Positions 21,815 through 32,991 of a stretch of 64,000 nt of DNA are shown piece after piece. The stretch spans positions 94,661 to 158,660 of the forward strand of contig NZ_BPQP01000033.1 in the NCBI RefSeq assembly GCF_022179305.1, in the 5' to 3' direction. This DNA is from Methylobacterium iners (lineage in GTDB: Bacteria > Pseudomonadota > Alphaproteobacteria > Rhizobiales > Beijerinckiaceae). The stretch's first letter is position 1; each line of letters begins with the position of its first letter. The translations under genes and the position numbers were made by a program. A model generated the notes under the pieces. That model was not told the origin of the DNA. It was given only the letters and a program-made list of their open reading frames with translations, and searched no databases.

Positions 21815-22672
21815 ATGGCCGAGGCGAACGCCAAGAATCACGACTTCCACATTCTGGCGCCGAGCCCGTGGCCGCTGATCGGCGCGTTCTCCGGCTTCCT
21901 GATGGCCTTCGGCGCCGTCTTCTGGATGAAGAGCCTGACCATCGGCACCCTCGCCGTCGGACCCTACGTGTTCGGCGCCGGAACGCTCGGCGTCATCTAC
22001 ACGATGATCGCCTGGTGGAGGGACGTCGTCCACGAGGCCGAGACCGGCGACCATACCCGCGTCGTCCAGCTCCATCACCGCTACGGCATGATCATGTTCA
22101 TCGCCTCGGAGGTGATGTTCTTCGTGGCGTGGTTCTGGGCCTATTTCGAGGCCGCCCTCTACACCGCCGACCCGATCCAGGCGACGCGCCTCGACTTCAC
22201 GGGCGGCACCTGGCCGCCCAAGGGGATCGAGGCCTTCGATCCCTGGCACCTGCCGCTCCTGAACACGCTGATCCTGCTGACCTCCGGCACGACGGTGACC
22301 TGGGCGCACCACGCCCTGCTCCACGGTGACCGCAAGGGCCTCAAGTACGGCCTCTGGCTGACCATCATCCTGGGCGTGCTGTTCACCGCCTGCCAGGCCT
22401 ACGAGTACAGCCACGCCGCCTTCGGGTTCTCGGGCAGCATCTACTCCTCGACCTTCTACATGGCGACGGGCTTCCACGGCGCGCACGTCATCATCGGCAC
22501 GATCTTCCTCGCGATCTGCCTCTACCGCGCCTATCTCGGCCAGTTCACGCCCCAGCAGCATCTCGGCTTCGAGTTCGCCGCCTGGTACTGGCACTTCGTC
22601 GACGTGGTCTGGCTGTTCCTCTTCGCCGCGATCTACGTCTGGGGCGCCGGCCCCGGCGGCGGGGCGCACTGA
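21815..22672 (+). CDS. ctaE: Cytochrome c oxidase subunit III
   Basis: Seven-helix structural subunit that stabilises the active site and proton uptake. The 285-residue product starts at [21 protein letters not shown], after a strong ribosome site (CAGGAGAAAAGG). Family blocks include [25 protein letters not shown] and the C-terminal [19 protein letters not shown]. Also called coxC. A textbook terminator follows. Confidence 0.97.
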   Translation: MAEANAKNHDFHILAPSPWPLIGAFSGFLMAFGAVFWMKSLTIGTLAVGPYVFGAGTLGVIYTMIAWWRDVVHEAETGDHTRVVQLHHRYGMIMFIASEVMFFVAWFWAYFEAALYTADPIQATRLDFTGGTWPPKGIEAFDPWHLPLLNTLILLTSGTTVTWAHHALLHGDRKGLKYGLWLTIILGVLFTACQAYEYSHAAFGFSGSIYSSTFYMATGFHGAHVIIGTIFLAICLYRAYLGQFTPQQHLGFEFAAWYWHFVDVVWLFLFAAIYVWGAGPGGGAH

Positions 22673-22706
22673 GCCGCAGCGATCCGACGCAGCGCGGGGA
22701 ACCTCG

Positions 22707-22732
22707 AAAGGGCGGCGCGAGCCGCCCTTTTT
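22707..22732 (+). terminator. Intrinsic terminator of the oxidase operon
   Basis: Perfect 10-bp stem (AAAGGGCGGC at 22707-22716, GCCGCCCTTT at 22721-22730) with a stable GCGA tetraloop and a run of five T. It ends two bases before an in-frame ATG of the next reading frame, which affects the start choice for the DUF983 gene. Confidence 0.9.
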
Positions 22733-22805
22733 CATGTCCGGCGCGCACGCCCATCCCATATCCGCATTGGCCTTCGACATCCGCGAGGTCGAGGAGCACG
22801 AGATC

Positions 22806-23174
22806 TTGGTCCAGACATTCGAACGCCGATCCCCAATGGCAACCGGCCTTCGCGGCCGCTGCCCACGCTGCGGCCAGGGACATATGTTCCAGGGCTTCCT
22901 GACCTTCAGGCCGTCCTGCGAGGCCTGCGGCCTCGACTATTCCGGCTTCAACTCCGGCGACGGGCCGGCCTTCTTCGTCATGTCGATCGTCGGCGTGATC
23001 GTCGTGGGCCTGGCCCTCTGGATGGAGATCGCCTACGAGCCGCCGATCTGGGTCCACGCGCTGGTCGCCGGCTCCCTGACGATCGGCCTGAGCCTTCTCC
23101 TGGTCCGGCCTCTCAAGGGCGTGCTCGCGGCCCTGCAATTCGTGAACAAGGCCGAGCAGGGACGCTTCCGGTGA
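22806..23174 (+). CDS. DUF983 membrane protein
   Basis: A 122-residue protein of the DUF983 family, regularly found between cytochrome oxidase subunit III and SURF1 genes in alphaproteobacteria; its exact role is unknown. It has two CXXC-type pairs that may bind metal (RGRCPRCGQGHMF and SCEACGLDY), then two membrane helices. I chose a TTG at 22806 because GGAG lies 9 bp upstream and the leader then has a typical length. An in-frame ATG at 22734 directly abuts the terminator and has no ribosome site; an ATG at 22836 also lacks one. The stop overlaps the SURF1 GTG. Confidence 0.85.
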   Translation: MVQTFERRSPMATGLRGRCPRCGQGHMFQGFLTFRPSCEACGLDYSGFNSGDGPAFFVMSIVGVIVVGLALWMEIAYEPPIWVHALVAGSLTIGLSLLLVRPLKGVLAALQFVNKAEQGRFR

Positions 23175-23935
23175 CGCGCGAGGGTACCCCAGACGGTGCC
23201 TGGCGAAGCCTGGCGGTGCCCGGGGTCGCCGCCCTGGTCTGCCTCGCCATCCTGCTCTCGCTCGGCACCTGGCAGCTGCAGCGCAAGGCCGAGAAGGAGG
23301 CGCTCATCGCGCGCATCATCGCCCGCGCGCGGGTCGAGCCGCCGGCCGCGCTCCCGCGGGCCGAGGAGTGGAACCCGGAGCAGGACGAGTTCCGCCGGGT
23401 ACGCGCCACGGGCACCTTCCTGCACGCGAGCGAGACCCTGGTGCACGGCCTCGCCGCCGGGACGACGCCGGGACGCGCTCTGCAGGGATACTACGTCCTG
23501 ACGCCCCTCAAGCTGGCGGAGGGCGGGACGGTGCTGGTCAATCGCGGCTTCATTCCGACCGAATTGAAGGACCCTGGCGCGCGTAAGGCCGGCGAGATCC
23601 AGGGCGAGACGAGTGTGACCGGCATCCTGCGCGGGCCGGAGGCGCGCACGATGTTCGTGCCGCCGCCCGAGCCGGCCAGGGGCGAGTGGTTCCACCGCGA
23701 CATCGCGGGGATTGCCGCCTCGCGCGGGCTGACGGATGCGAAGCCTTATCTCGTCGAGGCCGACGCGACGCCCAATCCCGGCGGCTGGCCGAAGGGCGGG
23801 CAGCTGCGGGTGGACCTGCCCAACAACCACCTGCAATACGCCTTCACGTGGTTCGCCATCGCCGCCTGCCTGCTCGGAGTCTTCGCGGCCTTCGCCTGGC
23901 GCCGGCTCCGCGACACCGAGGCGGCGCCGTCGTGA
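23171..23935 (+). CDS. SURF1 family cytochrome oxidase assembly protein
   Basis: Inner-membrane assembly factor that helps insert heme a into subunit I. The 254-residue protein has the SURF1 topology: an N-terminal helix (AALVCLAILLSLGTWQLQRK, with the hallmark GTWQLQRK), a periplasmic domain with VNRGFIP and PAEPARGEWFHRD-like blocks, and a C-terminal helix (YAFTWFAIAACLLGVFAAF). It starts with GTG overlapping the DUF983 stop. Confidence 0.95.
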   Translation: MTREGTPDGAWRSLAVPGVAALVCLAILLSLGTWQLQRKAEKEALIARIIARARVEPPAALPRAEEWNPEQDEFRRVRATGTFLHASETLVHGLAAGTTPGRALQGYYVLTPLKLAEGGTVLVNRGFIPTELKDPGARKAGEIQGETSVTGILRGPEARTMFVPPPEPARGEWFHRDIAGIAASRGLTDAKPYLVEADATPNPGGWPKGGQLRVDLPNNHLQYAFTWFAIAACLLGVFAAFAWRRLRDTEAAPS

Positions 23936-24030
23936 GCCCTGGCAAGGACCTTGCACCCGCAAGGAGGTCTTGCAGGAAGGTCCGGCCGCGCTACTCTCGG
24001 TTCGGTCGATCCCGCCGTGGAGTGTGCCCG

Positions 24031-24447
24031 ATGCGCGCCGTCCTCGCTCTGTTCACGTTCGGCCTCCTGCTGACCCCGCTCCAGGCCGCCGACGAGGCGG
24101 GTCGCTCCGCCGCCCGCGCCACCATCGAGCGGCAGATCGAAGCCTTCCGCAAGGACGACGCGGCGACCGCCTACGCTCAGGCCGCGCCGGCGATTCAGGG
24201 CATGTTCGGATCGCCCGAAACCTTCATCGCGATGGTGAAGAAGGGCTACGCCGCCGTCTACCGGGCCCGCAGCTTCAGCGTCGAGCGGATCGAGGATGTC
24301 GGTGAGGACGGTCTGGCGCTGGGCGTGAGGCTGCAGGACGAGAACGGCGTCGACTGGGTCGCGCTCTACAGCCTGGAGCGGCAGCCGGACGGCGCCTGGC
24401 GCATCTCGGGCTGCCAGCTGGTGAAGGCGCCGGGCAGCAACGCCTGA
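24031..24447 (+). CDS. DUF4864 secreted protein
   Basis: A 138-residue protein with a signal peptide (MRAVLALFTFGLLLTPLQAA) and a DUF4864-type domain: a helix with IERQIEAFRKDDAATAYAQAAPAIQ, then the MFGSPETFIAMVKKGY block. The fold is probably NTF2-like; no catalytic residues are known. It lies 95 bp after the SURF1 gene and may share its transcript. The longer in-frame ORF upstream overlaps SURF1 and is rejected. Confidence 0.85.
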   Translation: MRAVLALFTFGLLLTPLQAADEAGRSAARATIERQIEAFRKDDAATAYAQAAPAIQGMFGSPETFIAMVKKGYAAVYRARSFSVERIEDVGEDGLALGVRLQDENGVDWVALYSLERQPDGAWRISGCQLVKAPGSNA

Positions 24448-24513
24448 AAGGGCGCATCGCCGGGTGGAAGTCCGAGGCAGGCCGGTTGGGCCAGCGACCG
24501 GCAGCGGCGCTCG

Positions 24514-25041
24514 TCAGGTCGGCTCGATCACGAAGATGCGGCGGCCGGGCCGGTGGCCTTCGTCGCCGGTATCGCGAAAGCCGACCTTGCGCAGGAGCCC
24601 CGAGGAGGCGGTGTTCTCCGGTCGGCACTCCGCGACGATGAGCCGGTGCGGGAAGCGCCGGCGCAGGAGCGCCACTAGTCCGGCGACCGCCTCGCTGCCG
24701 TAGCCTCGGCCACGGGCCGCGCCGCCGATCCAGTAGCCGATCTCGACGGCCTGATCCCCGCGCAGATGCGTGCCGATGACGCCGACCAGGGCGCCTGACT
24801 CGTCGCGGATGCCGAGGAAGCGGTCGCCGACGGCCTTGTTGCCGGCGATGAGCCGCTGCGCGTCGCGGAGCGTGAACGGGTCGGGCAGGAAGTCCACGGC
24901 GCCCGTGATGGCGGGATCATCGGTGAGCGCACGAACGCCCTCGGCGTCCTTGGGCACCAGCGTTTCGATGCGCAGGCGGGCAGTCTGGATTACCGGCAGG
25001 CCGGAGAGGCTGTAGCGCGAGGCGAGCTTTCGGAAGAACAT
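24514..25041 (-). CDS. GNAT-family N-acetyltransferase (RimJ/RimL type)
   Basis: A 175-residue acetyl-CoA-dependent acyltransferase. The family start (TARLRIETLVPKDAEGVRALTDDP), the acetyl-CoA pyrophosphate loop (RGRGYGSEA) and the C-terminal NTASSGLLRKVGFRDTG are clear. RimJ/RimL relatives acetylate ribosomal proteins or small molecules, and the substrate cannot be assigned. It stands downstream of the lldP terminator as its own unit. Confidence 0.9.
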   Translation of the reverse strand: MFFRKLASRYSLSGLPVIQTARLRIETLVPKDAEGVRALTDDPAITGAVDFLPDPFTLRDAQRLIAGNKAVGDRFLGIRDESGALVGVIGTHLRGDQAVEIGYWIGGAARGRGYGSEAVAGLVALLRRRFPHRLIVAECRPENTASSGLLRKVGFRDTGDEGHRPGRRIFVIEPT

Positions 25042-25104
25042 CCCACCAAGGTGGTGCTAAGCGCCTCCCACGGAAAGGCGTCTCGCACCCGAGAGAGCAG
25101 AACG

Positions 25105-25134
25105 AAAAAACCCGCCCCGTCGGACCGGAGCGGG
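25105..25134 (-). terminator. Intrinsic terminator of lldP
   Basis: On the minus strand a 9-bp stem (25134-25126 with 25119-25111, one G-U pair) with a 6-nt loop is followed by six T (25110-25105). It lies 26 bp past the lldP stop. Confidence 0.88.
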
Positions 25135-25159
25135 CGATCGTCCGCCGAAGATCCGTCCG

Positions 25160-26878
<1,719 letters not shown>

Positions 26879-27061
26879 GGACGCAACTCCTCCCATCCGA
26901 TCCGCTCGCTGGGCGGTTTCGGGGGCCCGGGCTAGCAGAGGAGGTTACGCGGCTCAACGGCGGATACGCGACCGTTCAGGCACAACCGGGTTACCGTGGA
27001 TGCACTCCAGAAAGCATCCTGGACGGGTTGAACGCCGGCGAAGTGCCGGATTCCCTCAACG

Positions 27062-27745
27062 TCAGCGTGTGAAATTCGCCGGGTAGACCACGCGCATCGC
27101 TGAACTCTCCATCTGCGGAGCGGCAGCGATGGTGGCGGCGACGGGGGTGGGCACGGCCCGCAAGCGCGCCCTCAGGGACCGCGCCGCCTCGGACGGGCGG
27201 GCACCGGTCGGCTGGATCATCGCCCCGAGCAGGATCCGCGTCCGCTTGTCGAGAAGGCTCGAGACCTGCGCCGGTTCGAAATCGCGCAGGCTGTGCTTGC
27301 GGCCCGGCTGTCCGGTGAAAACCCGGGCGCCGCCCTTGAGCACGACGATGTCGCCGGGCTGCAGGGTCTCGTCCCGGAGGAAGGCGGCGACCGGGCCGGC
27401 CTTCATGTCGAGCGGCGTCTGACGGTCGGTCACGCGAAGCTTCAGCGGCTCGGCCTTGGGAAGGGCCGCGTAGCGGATGCGGGGTCGCGAGCGGCTGGCC
27501 TCAGCTCTCTGGCTGCGACGCTGGGCGTAGGATCCCGCAGCCGTCGCGCTCGGCGCTTGCACCTGTGCCGGGGGCTGAGCCGCCTCCTGCGCAGGCGGAG
27601 GCGTGGGCGAGAACAAGCGCTGGAAGAGGCCGCCGACACCCGGCTCCTCCGCCGCGCGCGCCGTCGTGAGGGCAGTACCGACGAGGCAACCGAGGCAGGC
27701 GATGGCCGCGAGCGTGGTGCGGCGGACAGGCAGGATCTCGATCAA
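27062..27745 (-). CDS. Secreted proline-rich hypothetical protein
   Basis: A 227-residue protein with a signal peptide (MIEILPVRRTTLAAIACLGC..., cleavage near ARA at 31), a Pro/Gln/Ala-rich linker (about 48-75), and a conserved-looking C-terminal domain containing LQPGDIVVLKGGARVFTGQPGRKH and DKRTRILLGAM. I do not recognise the family; similar DUF-type secreted proteins occur in Methylobacterium. It follows mtaB on the same strand after 116 bp. Confidence 0.75.
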   Translation of the reverse strand: MIEILPVRRTTLAAIACLGCLVGTALTTARAAEEPGVGGLFQRLFSPTPPPAQEAAQPPAQVQAPSATAAGSYAQRRSQRAEASRSRPRIRYAALPKAEPLKLRVTDRQTPLDMKAGPVAAFLRDETLQPGDIVVLKGGARVFTGQPGRKHSLRDFEPAQVSSLLDKRTRILLGAMIQPTGARPSEAARSLRARLRAVPTPVAATIAAAPQMESSAMRVVYPANFTR

Positions 27746-27861
27746 AGCCAGGGTCCCCTCGCATGGATCCCGGCACCGGCGGGACGACCTCCCTTAAACC
27801 TGGGCTTGGCCGAAGCGTTCCCGAACTTCCGAGAAGGTCTTTCGGCCTTCGGGAAATACGC

Positions 27862-29094
27862 TCAGACCGCCAGCAAGGCGCGCCCGTCATGACCACGAAT
27901 ACTCACCTCCCGCAGCAGTCCGGCGGGGGTCTCAGGGGGCAGGCGAACCGGGGTGAAGCCCTCGGTACGGCCGATCCCGCCGCGTTCCGTGAGCACCCGG
28001 TGCACCCGCCCGACCTCGCCCGCGAGGTGCCGCAGGAGGGCCGCGTCCCCGGCCTCGCGCAGGCGGGCGGCTCGCTCGCGGACGATGTCCGGCGCCACGG
28101 CCGGCATCCGCGCGGCCGGGGTGCCGGGGCGGGGCGAGTAGGGAAAGACGTGCAGGTGCGTCAGGCCGCACTCGGCGACGAGGTCGAGGGAGCGCGTGAA
28201 CTGCGCCTCCGTCTCCGTCGGGAAGCCGGCGATGAGGTCGGCGCCGAGGACGAGGCCGGGGCGCAGGCGCCGCGCCTCTTCGCAGAACCGGATCGCGTCG
28301 GCGCGACCGTGCCGCCGCTTCATCCGCTTGAGGATGAGGTCGTCGCCGGCCTGAAGCGAAAGGTGGAGATGGGGCATCAGCCGGGGCTCGCCCGCGATCG
28401 CCTCCATCAGGGCCTCGTCCGCCTCGATCGAATCGATGGAAGACAGGCGCAGGCGGCTCAAGCCGGGGATTGCGGCCAGGATGGCCTGGACCAGGCGGCC
28501 GAGGCTCATCGGTTCCGGCAGGTCGCGGCCATAGGCCGTGAGGTCGACGCCGGTGAGCACGACCTCGCGGCCGCCGTGATCGACGATCCGGGCGACCTGA
28601 TCGACCACGTCGACGGGATCGACCGAGCGGGAATTCCCGCGCCCGAACGGGATCACGCAGAAGGTGCAGCGATGGTCGCAGCCGTTCTGCACGGGGACGA
28701 AGGCCCGAGTGTGCCCGGTCATCGTCGCGATCCGGGTGGGCGGCGCCGCACGAACCGCCATGATGTCGTCGGGGGCGACGCGCTGGGGGTCCTGCGTCAC
28801 CCAGGTCTCGCGCCGCATCTTGGAATCGTTGCCGACGAGGTGCGCCACCTCCGGCATCGCGGCGTAGGTCTCCGTCTCCACCTGTGCGCCGCAGCCGGTG
28901 ACCACGATCTCGGCGTCCGGCCGCTCGCGCGCGATCCGGCGGATCGCCTTGCGGGCCTGCCGGCCGGCTTCGGCAGTGACCGCACAGGTGTTGACGATCA
29001 CCCGGTCTCGCTCGCCGCCCCGGGCGTGGCCGCGCATCACCTCGGACTCGACGGCGTTGAGGCGGCAGCCGAAGGTCAGGGTCTCGACGGCCAT
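27862..29094 (-). CDS. mtaB: tRNA t6A37 methylthiotransferase MtaB
   Basis: Radical SAM enzyme that converts t6A37 to ms2t6A in ANN-decoding tRNAs. The 410-residue product has the N-terminal methylthiotransferase domain cysteines C10, C37 and C68 and the radical SAM triad C139-C143-C146 (CDHRCTFC), followed by PFGRG. The C-terminal domain is TRAM-like. The start codon is adjacent to the dapF stop, so the two genes form an operon, a pairing common in alphaproteobacteria. Confidence 0.95.
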   Translation of the reverse strand: MAVETLTFGCRLNAVESEVMRGHARGGERDRVIVNTCAVTAEAGRQARKAIRRIARERPDAEIVVTGCGAQVETETYAAMPEVAHLVGNDSKMRRETWVTQDPQRVAPDDIMAVRAAPPTRIATMTGHTRAFVPVQNGCDHRCTFCVIPFGRGNSRSVDPVDVVDQVARIVDHGGREVVLTGVDLTAYGRDLPEPMSLGRLVQAILAAIPGLSRLRLSSIDSIEADEALMEAIAGEPRLMPHLHLSLQAGDDLILKRMKRRHGRADAIRFCEEARRLRPGLVLGADLIAGFPTETEAQFTRSLDLVAECGLTHLHVFPYSPRPGTPAARMPAVAPDIVRERAARLREAGDAALLRHLAGEVGRVHRVLTERGGIGRTEGFTPVRLPPETPAGLLREVSIRGHDGRALLAV

Positions 29095-29982
29095 TCAGTT
29101 CAGGCCGGTGAAGAGTTCCGGCCGAAGAGAATCCTCCCATTCGAGGGCCACGGGGCCCGTCATGAGGACGTGGTCGTCGGCTCGCCACTCGATGAAGAGG
29201 GTGCCGCCGGGCAGGTTGACATGGGCCTGTCGGCCGATCATCCGGAGCCGCGAGGCCGCGACGACCGCCGCGCAGGCCGCCGAGCCGCAGGCGAGGGTAA
29301 GGCCCGCGCCGCGCTCCCAGACCCGCAGCTTGATCGCCTCGCGCCCGGTCACCTGCGCGAGCGAGATGTTGGCCCGCTCCGGGAAGATCGGATGGCCCTC
29401 GAGCATGGGTCCGATCCGGCCGAGATCGTAGGTGTCGGGGTCGCGGTCGACGAAGAACACCGCGTGCGGGTTGCCCATGCTCACGACGCCGGGCGAGTGC
29501 AGGACGGGATCGTCGATCGGGCCGATCTGCAGCTCGATCCGCCGGGTGTCTTGGAAAGGGTCGCGGAGCGGGATCTCGTCCCAGCGCAGGCCCGGCCGGC
29601 CCATGTCGACGGTGAAGGAGCGATCCGCGACGCGCTTCACCGAGACGAGGCCGGCCGAGGTCTCGAGGGTGAGGCGGCCGCTCTCGGCGGGCCGGGCCAT
29701 GGCGGGATCGTCGAGCATGGCGAAGGCGACGCAGCGGGTCCCGTTGCCGCAGGCGCCGGATTCCGAGCCGTCGGTGTTGTAGATGCGCAGGTAGGCGTCG
29801 GTGCCTTCCGTCACGGGATCGTGGACCGCCATGAGCTGGTCGAAGGCCGAGCGCGGGTCGCCCGCGATGGCGCGCGCCTCGGCGGGGCTGACGCGAATGG
29901 ACGAGCCGCGCAGATCCATCACCACGATGGCGTTGCCGGCACCGTGCATCTTCAGGAAACGTCGTTGGGCGAGCGCGCTCAT
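29095..29982 (-). CDS. dapF: Diaminopimelate epimerase DapF
   Basis: Converts LL-DAP to meso-DAP for peptidoglycan and lysine. The 295-residue protein has the two catalytic cysteines in the expected motifs: C78 in SGACGNGTR and C232 in LACGSAACA. The N-terminal [15 protein letters not shown] is typical. I chose the ATG at 29982 (MSALAQRRF) over a TTG four codons upstream. Confidence 0.96.
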   Translation of the reverse strand: MSALAQRRFLKMHGAGNAIVVMDLRGSSIRVSPAEARAIAGDPRSAFDQLMAVHDPVTEGTDAYLRIYNTDGSESGACGNGTRCVAFAMLDDPAMARPAESGRLTLETSAGLVSVKRVADRSFTVDMGRPGLRWDEIPLRDPFQDTRRIELQIGPIDDPVLHSPGVVSMGNPHAVFFVDRDPDTYDLGRIGPMLEGHPIFPERANISLAQVTGREAIKLRVWERGAGLTLACGSAACAAVVAASRLRMIGRQAHVNLPGGTLFIEWRADDHVLMTGPVALEWEDSLRPELFTGLN

Positions 29983-30213
29983 GCTTGGCTGCAAGATCTG
30001 CCTGTCGCGGGGGGGGTGGTGGCCGCATCCCGGCCGACGCCCGGATATAGGTTAAACCCGCCCGCACTGCGAGGCGGGGCGTTGCAGAACGGTCGCGCCG
30101 GCACAAGATCGCCCTGCGGACAGCCGGCCCGGCTCGCAGGCCCTGTGCTTCGTCACTAGGTTTCAGGGCCGACTCGGCGCGACGCCGCGTGTCGGACATC
30201 TCGGAGCAAAGCC

Positions 30214-30942
30214 GTGACCCGTCTCCGTGCCATCGTACTCGCTGGATGTCTCGCTCTCCCCGCTGCGGCGACCCGGGCGCAGGAGCCGGCACCCGCGTCC
30301 CCGGCGGTGACGAACCCGCTCCCCACGACGACGGTCCCCGATCCCTCGCGGGTCCCGACCCCTGGGGCGCCGGGCCCGGCGCAGCCGGTGCCGATCCCGG
30401 CGCAATCGGGCGCCGCGCCCGCCGGCACGCCGCCGGCCTCGCCCCGCCAGACGCTCGTCGAGGTGCCGGGCGATGCCAACGACGTCGACGAGGTCTCGCT
30501 GCCGGCCAAACCCGCCGCGATCCTGCCGGGCCGGGCCAAGTGGGAGGAGGCGGTGCCGACCCTGCGCGGGGCCTTCGGGAAGATCGAGGCGTCGCTCGCC
30601 AAGGCTGGCATCCGCCCGACGGGCCGGCCGATCGCCGTTTTCGCCAAGACCGACGACGAGGGCTTCCAGTTCGAGGCCATGATCCCGATCGAGGCGATGC
30701 CCGACCCGAAGCCCGCGGAGGCGGAGGGCCTGCGCTACGGCGTGACGCCGAGCGGCCGGGCGCTGCGCTTCCCGCACAAGGGGTCCTACGACGCCATCGA
30801 CGGCACCTACGAGACGCTGACCGCCTATCTCGATGCCAAAGACGTCGTGGTCCAGGACCGCTTCATCGAGGAATACGTCACCGATCTCTCGGAGAAGGCG
30901 GACGACCAGCTCGACGTGAACATCTACGCGCTGCCGAAATAG
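30214..30942 (+). CDS. Secreted GyrI-like / AraC effector-binding-domain protein
   Basis: A 242-residue protein with a signal peptide (MTRLRAIVLAGCLALPAAATRAQ) and a long Pro/Ala-rich region to about 80. The C-terminal domain (residues about 115-240) resembles the AraC-type effector-binding, SOUL/GyrI-like fold: RPTGRPIAVFAKTDDEGFQFEAMIPIE and the KGSYDAIDGTYETLTAYLD block. An exported small-molecule binder is possible, but the ligand is unknown. It is divergent from dapF and converges on the LysR gene. Confidence 0.78.
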   Translation: MTRLRAIVLAGCLALPAAATRAQEPAPASPAVTNPLPTTTVPDPSRVPTPGAPGPAQPVPIPAQSGAAPAGTPPASPRQTLVEVPGDANDVDEVSLPAKPAAILPGRAKWEEAVPTLRGAFGKIEASLAKAGIRPTGRPIAVFAKTDDEGFQFEAMIPIEAMPDPKPAEAEGLRYGVTPSGRALRFPHKGSYDAIDGTYETLTAYLDAKDVVVQDRFIEEYVTDLSEKADDQLDVNIYALPK

Positions 30943-30954
30943 GCGCCCCTCCAG

Positions 30955-31875
30955 TCACGGTCCCGCCTGCCGCGCCCAGGACGCGGCGGACAAGGTCTGA
31001 GCCAGGTATCCGATCAGCGCCCTCACCCGCGCCGGGCGCGGGTCCCCTGGCGGCGTCACGAGGTGAAGCGCGATCGTCGGCGGCGCCCAGCCCGGCAGGA
31101 CGCGCTCCAGCCGGCCGGCGCCGAGGTCTTCCCAGACCATGAAATCCGGCTGCACCGCGATGCCGAGGCCAGCACTCAGCGCGGGCGTGAGCGCGTCGGC
31201 ATTGTTGGCCCGCAGGGGACCGGCGGGCGTGACCACCGCCTCCGCGCCGTCGGGGCCGATCAGGTGCCAGCGGTCGGGCGTGGGCAGGTAGGCGTAGCCG
31301 AGGCAGGCGTGGCGCGCAAGGTCGCTCGGGTGCCCGGGGCGGCCGTGCCGATCGAGATAGCCGGGCGTGGCCACGAGCGACCGGTTCACCGGACAGAGGC
31401 GGCGGGCACGCAGGGAGGAATCGGCGAGCGCCGCGATGCGAAGCCCGATGTCGAAGCCCTCGCCCACGAGGTCCACCACGGCGTCGCTGAGATGCAGGTC
31501 GATGGCGAGGCCGGGATGGCGCGCGAGGAAGTCCGGCAGGAGCGGCGCCACGTGCAGCACCCCGAAGGACATCGGCGCTGCGAGCCTCACCAGCCCCTGC
31601 GGGATCGCGGCGCCCGCCGTCGCCTCGGCCTCCGCCGCCTCTCCCTCGGCCAGGATGCGGGCCGCGCTCGTCCGTGCGGCGCGCCCGGCCTCGGTCAACG
31701 CGAGCTTGCGGGAGGTGCGATGGAACAGCCGGGCGCCGATCCGCGCCTCGAGCCGCCCGATCGCCTTCGAGACCGTGCCCTTCGACAAGCCGAGATCGGC
31801 GGCGGCTCGTCCGAAGGAACCGGCCTCCACCACCTTGGCGAAGATGGCCCAGGCCTCGAAATCTGGCAGTCTCAT
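30955..31875 (-). CDS. LysR-family regulator next to a ring-cleaving dioxygenase
   Basis: A 306-residue LysR regulator of the CrgA/AaeR-like group: [35 protein letters not shown], then the effector-binding domain. It is divergent from the dioxygenase gene across 124 bp containing two palindromes (31887-31903 and 31922-31939), the arrangement expected for a local repressor or activator. I use the ATG at 31875; a GTG two codons upstream is possible. The ligand is probably an aromatic or quinone compound, by inference from the neighbours. Confidence 0.9.
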   Translation of the reverse strand: MRLPDFEAWAIFAKVVEAGSFGRAAADLGLSKGTVSKAIGRLEARIGARLFHRTSRKLALTEAGRAARTSAARILAEGEAAEAEATAGAAIPQGLVRLAAPMSFGVLHVAPLLPDFLARHPGLAIDLHLSDAVVDLVGEGFDIGLRIAALADSSLRARRLCPVNRSLVATPGYLDRHGRPGHPSDLARHACLGYAYLPTPDRWHLIGPDGAEAVVTPAGPLRANNADALTPALSAGLGIAVQPDFMVWEDLGAGRLERVLPGWAPPTIALHLVTPPGDPRPARVRALIGYLAQTLSAASWARQAGP

Positions 31876-31886
31876 GGGCACTCAGC

Positions 31887-31939
31887 GGAAACGATGAGTT
31901 TCCATTGTTTCTATTTCGCGCCTGATCGGCAAGGATCAG
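31887..31939. promoter_or_regulatory. Two palindromes, candidate LysR operators
   Basis: GGAAAC-GATGA-GTTTCC (31887-31903) and CTGATC-GGCAAG-GATCAG (31922-31939) are perfect 6-bp dyads, 35 bp apart by their left ends, between the divergent LysR and dioxygenase genes. Two sites about three helical turns apart fit LysR-type regulatory and activation sites. Not tested. Confidence 0.5.
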
Positions 31940-31999
31940 ATTGTCTCCATCGAACACCGCCCCCGTCTCGAAGCGGTGGGGCACTCGGGAGACATCATC

Positions 32000-32929
32000 A
32001 TGTCCGAGAACGGCATCCATCACGTCACGGCCTTCTCCGGCCCCGCTCACCGCAACCTCGACTTCTACACGCGGGTGCTCGGGCTGCGGCTCGTGAAGAA
32101 GACCGTCAATTTCGACGATCCGGGAACCTACCATCTCTATTACGGCGACGATGCCGGGCGCCCCGGCACTATCCTGACCTTCTTCCCCGTCGCCCATGCG
32201 GCGCCGGGCCGGGTCGGGGTTGGCGAGACGAGCGAGACCGCCTTCCGCTTGCCCGCCGCCTCGATCGGCTGGTGGACGCATCGCCTCGTCGAGAAGGGCG
32301 TGGCGCACGAGCCCATCGCCCACGCCTTCGGCGCGCCCGTTCTGCGCTTCCGCGATCCCGACGGCATGATGCTGGCTCTCGTCGGCGTGGACGAGGCCGG
32401 CGGAGCGGGGGTCTGCGACGGCGGCGAGGTCCCGGCCGAGCACGCGATCCGCGGCTTCCACGGTGTCACGCTCCTGCTCGGCGAGGCCGCCCCGACGGCC
32501 GCGGTCCTCACCGACGTGCTCGGCTTTGCGAAGACCGGACGCGAGGGCGCGTCGACCCGCTACTCCAGCGGGGCCGGCCTCGGCGGCTTCGTGACCCTGC
32601 GCGAGGTCGGCGAGTTCCCGCGGGGCCGGCCGGGTGCGGGCTCGGTCCACCACGTCGCCTTCCGGGCGGCGGACGACGCGGCGCAGGCAGCGATGGTGGC
32701 CCGGCTCACGAAGGGCCACGGCCTCGCCGTGACCGAGCAGCGGGACCGCAACTACTTCCGCTCGGTCTATTTCCGCGAGCCCGGCGGCGTCCTGTTCGAA
32801 ATCGCCACCGACGAGCCCGGCTTCGCGGTGGACGAGCCGCCCGAGGCGCTGGGCGGCGCCCTCAAGCTGCCCGCCTTCCTCGAACCGCAACGGGCTCGGA
32901 TCGAAGCCGTGCTGCCCCCGATCGCCTGA
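32000..32929 (+). CDS. Ring-cleaving dioxygenase of the glyoxalase fold (MhqO/MhqE-like)
   Basis: A 309-residue vicinal-oxygen-chelate protein with two glyoxalase domains. Metal-binding blocks: IHHVTAFSGPAHRNLDFY in the first half, and FHGVTLLL, VHHVAFRA and PGGVLFEIATDEPGF in the second. Relatives in Bacillus (MhqA/E/O) are induced by quinones and hydroquinones. The start MSENGIHHVT at 32000 was chosen over an ATG eight codons earlier because the family begins here. It heads a three-gene cluster with a hydrolase and a YcaC-like protein. Confidence 0.92.
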   Translation: MSENGIHHVTAFSGPAHRNLDFYTRVLGLRLVKKTVNFDDPGTYHLYYGDDAGRPGTILTFFPVAHAAPGRVGVGETSETAFRLPAASIGWWTHRLVEKGVAHEPIAHAFGAPVLRFRDPDGMMLALVGVDEAGGAGVCDGGEVPAEHAIRGFHGVTLLLGEAAPTAAVLTDVLGFAKTGREGASTRYSSGAGLGGFVTLREVGEFPRGRPGAGSVHHVAFRAADDAAQAAMVARLTKGHGLAVTEQRDRNYFRSVYFREPGGVLFEIATDEPGFAVDEPPEALGGALKLPAFLEPQRARIEAVLPPIA

Positions 32930-32991
32930 CGCAAACCCCCATCCCGCAGCCCGGGATGGGGACACCCCTCACGCTTCACGAGGTTGTCATC

